A stretch of 43,356 bases of DNA from a virus. The position numbers were made by a program, and so were the translations under genes. Positions 38,823 through 43,356 of the stretch are shown one piece after another. The stretch spans positions 1-43,356 of IMG/VR virus record IMGVR_UViG_3300006790_000037; one strand, written 5' to 3'. Numbering within the stretch: the first letter of the stretch is position 1; every line of letters starts with the position of its first letter. Under the pieces are notes generated by a model, which had not been told where the DNA came from, did no database searches, and was given only the letters and a program-made list of their open reading frames with translations.

Positions 38823-40466
38823 GTGGGAGAATATATCTCGAAAGGGCCTTGCCCACACTGCATGAGCTCAGATGCTTATGTATTATATGTTGATGGAGGG
38901 GGGAAGTGTTTTTCATGTGGAGTTTCCGACAGCAGCAGTAGTAAAGGAAGTTATGACTCACCTAGAAGTGACACTCCGAGACCTCTCATCTCTGATATCG
39001 ACATAAAGCCTATTAAGAAGCGAGGAATCACCCAGGCTACCTGTGAGAAATGGGGGTACGGTTACAGCACCTACAACGGTAAGAAGGTACAGGTCGCTTC
39101 CTACAGAGACTCGAAAGGGGCTCTAATCGCTCAGAAGCTCCGATTCAAAGACAAGAGCTTCCTTACTACAGGGGATTTCAAGAATGTCTCTCTGTTCGGC
39201 TCTTGGCTCTGGAGAGAATCTGGGAAGATGATTGTCATCACTGAGGGAGAGATTGATGCTCTTTCAGTATCTCAATTACAGGATAATAAGTGGCCTGTCG
39301 TCTCGATACCAGCAGGGGCTCAAGGTGCTAAAAAGTCTGTTCAACAGAATCTGGAGTACTTGGAGCAATTCGATAAAGTCATCTTCATGTTCGACCAGGA
39401 TGAGCCTGGCCGTAAAGCTGTTGAAGAGTGTTGTGATGTCCTGAGCCCAGGTAAGGCTTACATTGCTACATTGCCTCTTAAAGATGCCAACGAGATGCTC
39501 ATGGCTGGTCGAGGGGATGAAGTCCGTAGTGCTATGTGGGATGCGAAACAGTACAGTCCTGCGGGTATTATCGATGCTGCTGAGTTGTGGGGTGAACTGA
39601 TTACCCCAAATACCGAAGAGTCCCTAGAGTACCCGTGGCCTTTCCTGAACACGATGACTCATGGAATGAGGACCTCAGAGATTGTCACGATAACCTCTGG
39701 GAGTGGTATGGGTAAGTCCCAGTTCTGTCGTGAAATTGGGCATCACATCCTCAAGTCAGGTGATAACTTAGGCTACATTGCTCTTGAAGAGTCGAAGAAG
39801 CGTACTGTCTTAGGGTTAATGTCAATTGATTTAAGTAAACCTCTCCATGTCATGCAGAATAACCCTGAGGAGTTGAAAGAGTCTGAAGAAGCTCAGCAGT
39901 CTTTCCAAAGCCTCTTTGTGAGTGGAGAGTCTCGTTGTTACATCTATGACCACTTTGGCTCTGTGACTCCTGAATCTCTGATTAGTAAGATTCGGTATCT
40001 CGCTAAAGGCTTGGAGTGTAAGTGGATTATCTTGGACCACATCTCTATTGTTGTCTCAGGTATAGCTGATGGGGATGAACGACGCTTGATTGATAACTTA
40101 ATGACTCGTCTCAGGACTGTTGTTGAGGAATTGAATATCGGTCTATTACTCATCTCTCATGTCAAACGCAACACAGGAGGTGCTAAAGGCTTCGAGAGAG
40201 GCTCTGAGATTAGCCTCAGTGACCTTCGAGGTTCCTCTGCGATTGAAGGGCTATCGGATATGGTGATTGGCTTAGAGCGTAACCAACAGGAAGAAGATGA
40301 AGAGCAGCGACATATCACTAAGGTACGTATTTTAAAGAACAGGTTCACCGGAGAGACTGGAGTTGCTGGGTGTCTAAAGTATTCCCCTGAGACGACGAGA
40401 CTTACGGATTATGAAGAGCCTGAGTTTGATGATGTAGAAGAACAGGAAGGAGTAGATGATTATTGA
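38823..40466 (+). CDS. primase-helicase (T7 gp4-like)
   Basis: A 547-residue bifunctional replication protein. Zinc-binding primase domain: Cys10, Cys13, Cys29, Cys32 (CPHC and CFSC). TOPRIM acid cluster: ITEGEIDALS (~140) and MFDQDEPGRKA (~190). RecA-like helicase: Walker A TSGSGMGKSQF (~290), Walker B KWIILDHISIV (~400), and SLSDLRGSSAIEGLSDMVI. The C-terminus is acidic (EEPEFDDVEEQEGVDDY), the tail that recruits DNA polymerase in T7. GTG start. Length matches T7 gp4 (566). The DNA polymerase start overlaps its stop. Confidence 0.95.
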   Translation: MGEYISKGPCPHCMSSDAYVLYVDGGGKCFSCGVSDSSSSKGSYDSPRSDTPRPLISDIDIKPIKKRGITQATCEKWGYGYSTYNGKKVQVASYRDSKGALIAQKLRFKDKSFLTTGDFKNVSLFGSWLWRESGKMIVITEGEIDALSVSQLQDNKWPVVSIPAGAQGAKKSVQQNLEYLEQFDKVIFMFDQDEPGRKAVEECCDVLSPGKAYIATLPLKDANEMLMAGRGDEVRSAMWDAKQYSPAGIIDAAELWGELITPNTEESLEYPWPFLNTMTHGMRTSEIVTITSGSGMGKSQFCREIGHHILKSGDNLGYIALEESKKRTVLGLMSIDLSKPLHVMQNNPEELKESEEAQQSFQSLFVSGESRCYIYDHFGSVTPESLISKIRYLAKGLECKWIILDHISIVVSGIADGDERRLIDNLMTRLRTVVEELNIGLLLISHVKRNTGGAKGFERGSEISLSDLRGSSAIEGLSDMVIGLERNQQEEDEEQRHITKVRILKNRFTGETGVAGCLKYSPETTRLTDYEEPEFDDVEEQEGVDDY

Positions 40467-41827
40467 ACCGTCTATTATTTGATATAGAAACAAATGGTTT
40501 CTTGGACCAATTGGATACTATCCATTGCTTAGTCATCCAGGACTTAGATACCAACGAAATTTACTCATGCTCCGATGCTCCTCCTATGAAAACTGATTAC
40601 ACCCCCTTGTCAATTGATGAGGGGGTTTTTTTGCTTCAAGAGGCTGAAGAGCTTTGGGGACATAATATTCAGGATTTTGACATCCCTGCTATTAAAAAAG
40701 TAAAACCTAACTTCCAGCCTAAAGGGCGAATCCGAGACACTTTAATTATCTCCAGGCTTATCTGGACCAATCTATCTGACTTGGATGCTTCATTCCAACG
40801 TAAGAAGCCAGGAAGATTAGAGAAGAAGAATGTAGGCAGACACTCCCTAGAAGCATGGGGGCAACGTCTAGGTTTATGGAAGGGAGATTTTAAAGGCCCT
40901 TGGGATGCTTGGACTCAGACGATGCACACGTATTGCGAGCAGGATGTTAAGGTCAATAGAAAGCTAGTGGATAAGATAGTCTCTAAAAAATACTCAGAGA
41001 CTGCTATTCAGTTAGAGCATGACTTCGCAAAGATTATTAGGATACAAGAGTCTCATGGAGTCTTGTTCGATGTGAAGAAGGCTCAGGGACTTACAAATAC
41101 AATGCTTAAAGAGAAGCAGGAATTAGAGAAGCAACTGATTAATAAGTATTTCCCTGATAGATTCGAGCAGGTAGGTACAAAACCTGTCGAAGTCAAATCG
41201 AGTCGCTTAATGAGGAAGGGTCTTCCCTGGCCTGTGAAGTACACTAAGGGGTGCTCGTACTCAAAAATTAAACTCGTACAGTTCAATCCTAATAGTGGGG
41301 ACCACATCGCTAAGCGCTTCAAAGAGAAGCACAACTGGAAACCTAAGAAATTTACTGAGTCAGGTAAAGCTGCTGTGGATGAACAAGTCCTTAGTAGTCT
41401 TGAGTATCCTGAAGCGAAGCATCTACTGAAGATAGCTCTCTTGAATAAACGGTTAGGTCTTATTTACTCAGGGACTAATGGTTGGCTCAAGAAGTATGTA
41501 GAGAAAACAGGTAGGCTTCATGGTTACTTAAATACCAATGGGGCTGTTACAGGTCGCTGTACTCACAGGGTTATTGCGAACATCCCTAGGGTCACGACTC
41601 CGTACGGTAGGGAGATTCGCGAACTGTTTAAAGTTCCTGAAGACTCTGTGCTTGTGGGGTTTGATGCTTCCGGTTTGGAGCTGAGATGTTTAAGTCACTA
41701 CATGACCCCTTATGATGGAGGGAAGTACAGAGATATCTTACTGACTGGGGATATCCACACAGAGAATCAGGTAGCTGCGGATCTACCAACACGAAATGAT
41801 GCGAAGACATTTATCTACGCCTTCCTT
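40463..41827 (+). CDS. DNA polymerase I family A (T7 gp5-like), exon 1
   Basis: The first 455 codons encode the 3'-5' exonuclease (LLFDIETNG at residues 4-12, HNIQDFDIPAI, and CEQDVKVNRKL) and most of the polymerase (LNTNGAVTGRCTHRVIANIP, motif A GFDASGLELRCLSHYM, and the start of motif B, NDAKTFIYAFL). The TTG start overlaps the primase-helicase stop, with AAGGAG upstream. The frame ends at TAA directly after the codon for Leu in IYAFL, where the group I intron begins. After splicing the next residues are YGAGDGKIG. A terminator-like hairpin lies within codons 47-57. Confidence 0.93.
40601..40632 (+). terminator. terminator-like hairpin inside the DNA polymerase gene
   Basis: CCCCCT pairs with AGGGGG around TCAA/TTGA, followed immediately by seven T. 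It looks like a textbook intrinsic terminator in the sense direction of the polymerase coding sequence. It may stop host RNA polymerase early or be a chance result of the codons; phage polymerase could read through. Confidence 0.55.
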
Positions 41828-42474
41828 TAAATTTAATAGGAGGAAGTAAAACGATGTGAACTCAGGGGACATCTCAAGTAGACAATCCTGAGCCAAGCCT
41901 TACTCATCACGCCTAGGAAGTTGAGGTGTGATTATAGAGAAAAAACAATGTACATCATGTAAACGATTTAAAAATATCCAACAAGAATTTCATAGAGCAG
42001 GTAAAGGCTACCGGAGTCGATGTAAGCTCTGTCGTCTTTACTACGAGAAAAAACGTATATCCGAGAAGCTAGGTCTACCCTTTAATTTAACTGTAGACTA
42101 CTTGCACAGTTTATGGACTGGGATATGCCCTATAACCAACAGTCCCATTTATTTATCGACTGAAGGGGGACCTAAAGCTCATCTTGATAGGTTCTATCCT
42201 GAGCTTGGTTATGTTCAAGGGAATGTCTCGTTCATAAACTCTCGGATGAATGTCCTTAAAAGTAATGGAACTACTCAAGAGTTCCTGATGATTTTAAAGT
42301 GGATGATGAGTAAGGAAGGTGCAACGACTATCCCCTTGTGGGAGTAGGGGTCTAGTGACCTCGAAGCGCATCGTGCCTCTTAGTATTGAGGTAATGATAT
42401 AGTCTGCTCTGCATGGCGACATGTAGCTGGTCTAGTACCGGCAAGGAATTAACGACTCCTTGTGAACACAAAGG
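41828..42474 (+). mobile_element. group I intron (IA2-like) interrupting DNA polymerase
   Basis: Exon CTTCCTT pairs with GGAGGAAG (41839-41846) to give P1 with the required U-G at the 5' splice site. GTAGACAATCC (41878-41888) and GATATAGTCTGCTCTGCATG (42396-42415), followed by GACATGTAGCTGG, closely match the core P3/P4 and P7 parts of the T4 td intron. The intron ends in G before TATGGT, so splicing joins Leu to Tyr in FL|YGAG. An HNH endonuclease gene occupies the peripheral loop. No alternative reading (truncation or frameshift of the polymerase) explains both exons so well. Confidence 0.95.
41928..42347 (+). CDS. HNH homing endonuclease of the group I intron
   Basis: A 139-residue nuclease. 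N-terminal zinc ribbon CTSCKRF...CKLC, then CPITNSPI and the HNH core HLDRFYPELGYVQGNVSFIN, SRMNVLKS, where His, Asn and Asn form the beta-beta-alpha metal site. It should cut intronless DNA polymerase genes of related phages near motif B, spreading the intron. GTG start; its 3' end overlaps the intron core (CCTTGTGGGAGTAGGGG), as in T4 td, so protein and RNA structure share bases. Expression from a phage transcript is expected. Confidence 0.92.
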   Translation: MIIEKKQCTSCKRFKNIQQEFHRAGKGYRSRCKLCRLYYEKKRISEKLGLPFNLTVDYLHSLWTGICPITNSPIYLSTEGGPKAHLDRFYPELGYVQGNVSFINSRMNVLKSNGTTQEFLMILKWMMSKEGATTIPLWE

Positions 42475-42954
42475 TATGGTGCAGGTGATGGAAAGATTGG
42501 CAGAATTATTGGTAAAGGTGTTGATGCGGGTAAGCGGTTAAAGCGTCGATTCTTCCAGAAGATTCCTGCAATTAAAAAAGTTTTAACAAAAGTTAAAGGC
42601 ACTGTTAGTGATAAAGGTTACATCCGAGGGATTGATGGGCGAATCGTACATATCCGGTCTCCTCATAGCGCTCTGAATTTCCTACTGCAATCGACAGGGG
42701 CTATCTTAATGAAGAAGGCTCTCTGTATTTTGTACGAGAAGTTTTGTGAGGCTGGGATGGTTCATGGAGTGGATTATGCCTTCGTGTTGAATATGCACGA
42801 CGAGGCTCAGATAGAGTTGAATGATTTATCGAGACTCGAATTTGTTAAAGAGGCTTGCCTGGAATCTCTCCGAGAGGCTGGCGAGTTCTTTAAGTTTCGA
42901 TGTCCGATAGATGGTGAGGTGAAAGTTGGAAAAAATTGGAGTGAGACCCATTGA
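42475..42954 (+). CDS. DNA polymerase family A, exon 2
   Basis: The second exon begins at TATGGTGCAGGTGATGG and encodes YGAGDGKIGRIIGKG, completing motif B. Then come DKGYIRGIDGRIVHIRSPHS, ALNFLLQSTGAILMKKA and motif C FVLNMHDEAQIEL (catalytic Asp). It ends at TGA after 159 codons, giving a 614-residue spliced polymerase, somewhat shorter than T7 gp5 (704). It cannot be translated alone from a good start until the internal ATG at 42709, so splicing is needed for function. Confidence 0.93.
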   Translation, partial: YGAGDGKIGRIIGKGVDAGKRLKRRFFQKIPAIKKVLTKVKGTVSDKGYIRGIDGRIVHIRSPHSALNFLLQSTGAILMKKALCILYEKFCEAGMVHGVDYAFVLNMHDEAQIELNDLSRLEFVKEACLESLREAGEFFKFRCPIDGEVKVGKNWSETH

Positions 42955-43093
42955 TAATCCTCTTTATTATCCTCCAACGAAGCAACAACTGACCTCTGGA
43001 ACTCGATATCGTCGGGCTCCCCAGAAGTTCGTTGTAGGCGGTTGGGTAGAGAATGATGAAGAGGTGAAAGATGTGTTTATTAAAAAGGAGTAA
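42941..43093 (+). CDS. small hypothetical protein, 50 aa
   Basis: A GTG start overlapping the end of DNA polymerase gives MRPIDNPLYYPPTKQQLTSG... ending DVFIKKE. A TTGGAA ribosome-binding site lies about ten bases upstream. The Pro/Tyr/Arg-rich N-terminus looks unstructured. No family is recognised. It is supported mainly by overlap with the polymerase and by clean spacing to the next gene. Confidence 0.5.
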   Translation: MRPIDNPLYYPPTKQQLTSGTRYRRAPQKFVVGGWVENDEEVKDVFIKKE

Positions 43094-43100
43094 AAGTTGA

Positions 43101-43351
43101 ATGAATAACACAACAGCCAACACAGTCGAATCATGCCGCGCTCTGTTCAACGAGCCGGAAGGGACGATTATTAAAGCTAAATATAATGACTTAGGATTTA
43201 GGTTAAACGCTGCTTCCCAATCACAATCACCGGATTGCCTGACACATGGAAACCTGTGTCACAAGCTTCGCTGTCAGAGGGCGTGGAGCCATCGAAACCG
43301 TTGAAAGAGGCATTAAAGATTTTATTAGATGAGGAGCCCGAACAGCAATGA
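43101..43351 (+). CDS. small gene with possible -1 frameshift (67-aa or 83-aa product)
   Basis: The initial frame, MNNTTANTVESCRALFNEP..., reaches a stop at 43304 with an unconvincing tail. A -1 frame opens just after a TAG at 43199-43201 and runs to a stop at 43351 that overlaps the next ATG. It encodes a coding-like C-terminus (FPITITGLPDTWKPVSQASL, KPLKEALKILLDEEPEQQ). GTTAAAC at 43202-43208 sits in the phase G-TTA-AAC at the junction, with AGGA upstream and a 7-bp hairpin TGACACA/TGTGTCA downstream. It may be programmed frameshifting or a simple indel. Confidence 0.5.
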
Positions 43352-43356
43352 AGAAA
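43348..43356 (+). CDS. start codons of the gene that continues at base 1
   Basis: ATG AAG AAA at the window end. Overlap with the preceding frame's stop (CAATGAAG) and GAGGAG upstream mark it as a start. It continues in frame into the gene at 1-192, for a 66-residue product. Confidence 0.7.

Noticed and set aside
41828-42954. Broken DNA polymerase pseudogene
   Set aside because: The gap has all marks of a group I intron, and both flanks join in frame at a conserved motif.

Overview
The window looks like one complete genome, about 43.4 kb, of a temperate T7-like podovirus (Autographiviridae type). It carries a single-subunit RNA polymerase, T7-order replication and virion genes, two tyrosine recombinases and a LexA/CI-like repressor. 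The last nine bases (ATG AAG AAA) join in frame to the open frame at base 1, so the contig appears to be a circular or circularly permuted sequence opened inside a small gene. Base composition is moderate (roughly low-40s % GC by eye). Gene content and order (recombinase before RNA polymerase, ribonucleotide reductase between exonuclease and portal) resemble marine and aquatic T7-like phages of proteobacteria. The phage carries the 3' half of a tRNA-Arg(ACG) gene as a probable attachment core, which points to a bacterial tRNA-Arg integration site. The host species cannot be named from the sequence.

Layout, right half first because it is the logical left end. 26.6-28.6 kb (minus strand) is a lysogeny block: integrase 1 with its tRNA-derived attP just upstream, a secreted or membrane protein, and a small DNA-binding protein. 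At 28.68 kb a host-type promoter flanked by two direct operator-like repeats fires rightward into small early genes (28.8-30.9 kb) that end at a strong terminator. A minus-strand repressor (S24 peptidase fused to an unusual N-terminal domain shared with the small DNA-binding protein) faces a second promoter with the same -35/operator sequence. That promoter drives integrase 2 and the RNA polymerase (31.7-35.3 kb). Replication and nucleotide genes follow: small genes, ssDNA-binding protein, endonuclease I, amidase/lysozyme, a ~300-nt gene-free segment dense in hairpins, an HTH protein, primase-helicase, and a family A DNA polymerase split by a group I intron carrying an HNH endonuclease (40.5-43.0 kb).

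Across the contig junction (43.0 to 1.3 kb) lies a train of very small overlapping genes, one with a possible -1 frameshift. Next come the 5'-3' exonuclease and a nucleotide-pool module (dATP/dGTP diphosphohydrolase-like protein, MazG-like protein, class I ribonucleotide reductase NrdA and NrdB; 1.3-6.0 kb). From 6.2 to 24.4 kb is the virion module in T7 order: gp7.3-like protein, portal, scaffold, capsid, a lineage-specific set of beta-rich and LamG-like proteins, tail tubular A and B, internal virion proteins, tail fibre, a holin-position protein and small terminase. Large terminase (24.5-26.2 kb), a 450-bp repeat-rich gap and integrase 1 close the circle.

The genes fit one programme. Host RNA polymerase uses two repressor-controlled promoters; the phage polymerase then transcribes replication, nucleotide supply and virion genes. 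Lysogeny is set by the S24 repressor and integrase/attP. The least explained parts are the structured RNA region at 37.95-38.25 kb, the repressor with its small paralogue and shared operators, the second integrase, the structured leader before the capsid gene, and the extra virion-surface-like proteins between capsid and tail genes.
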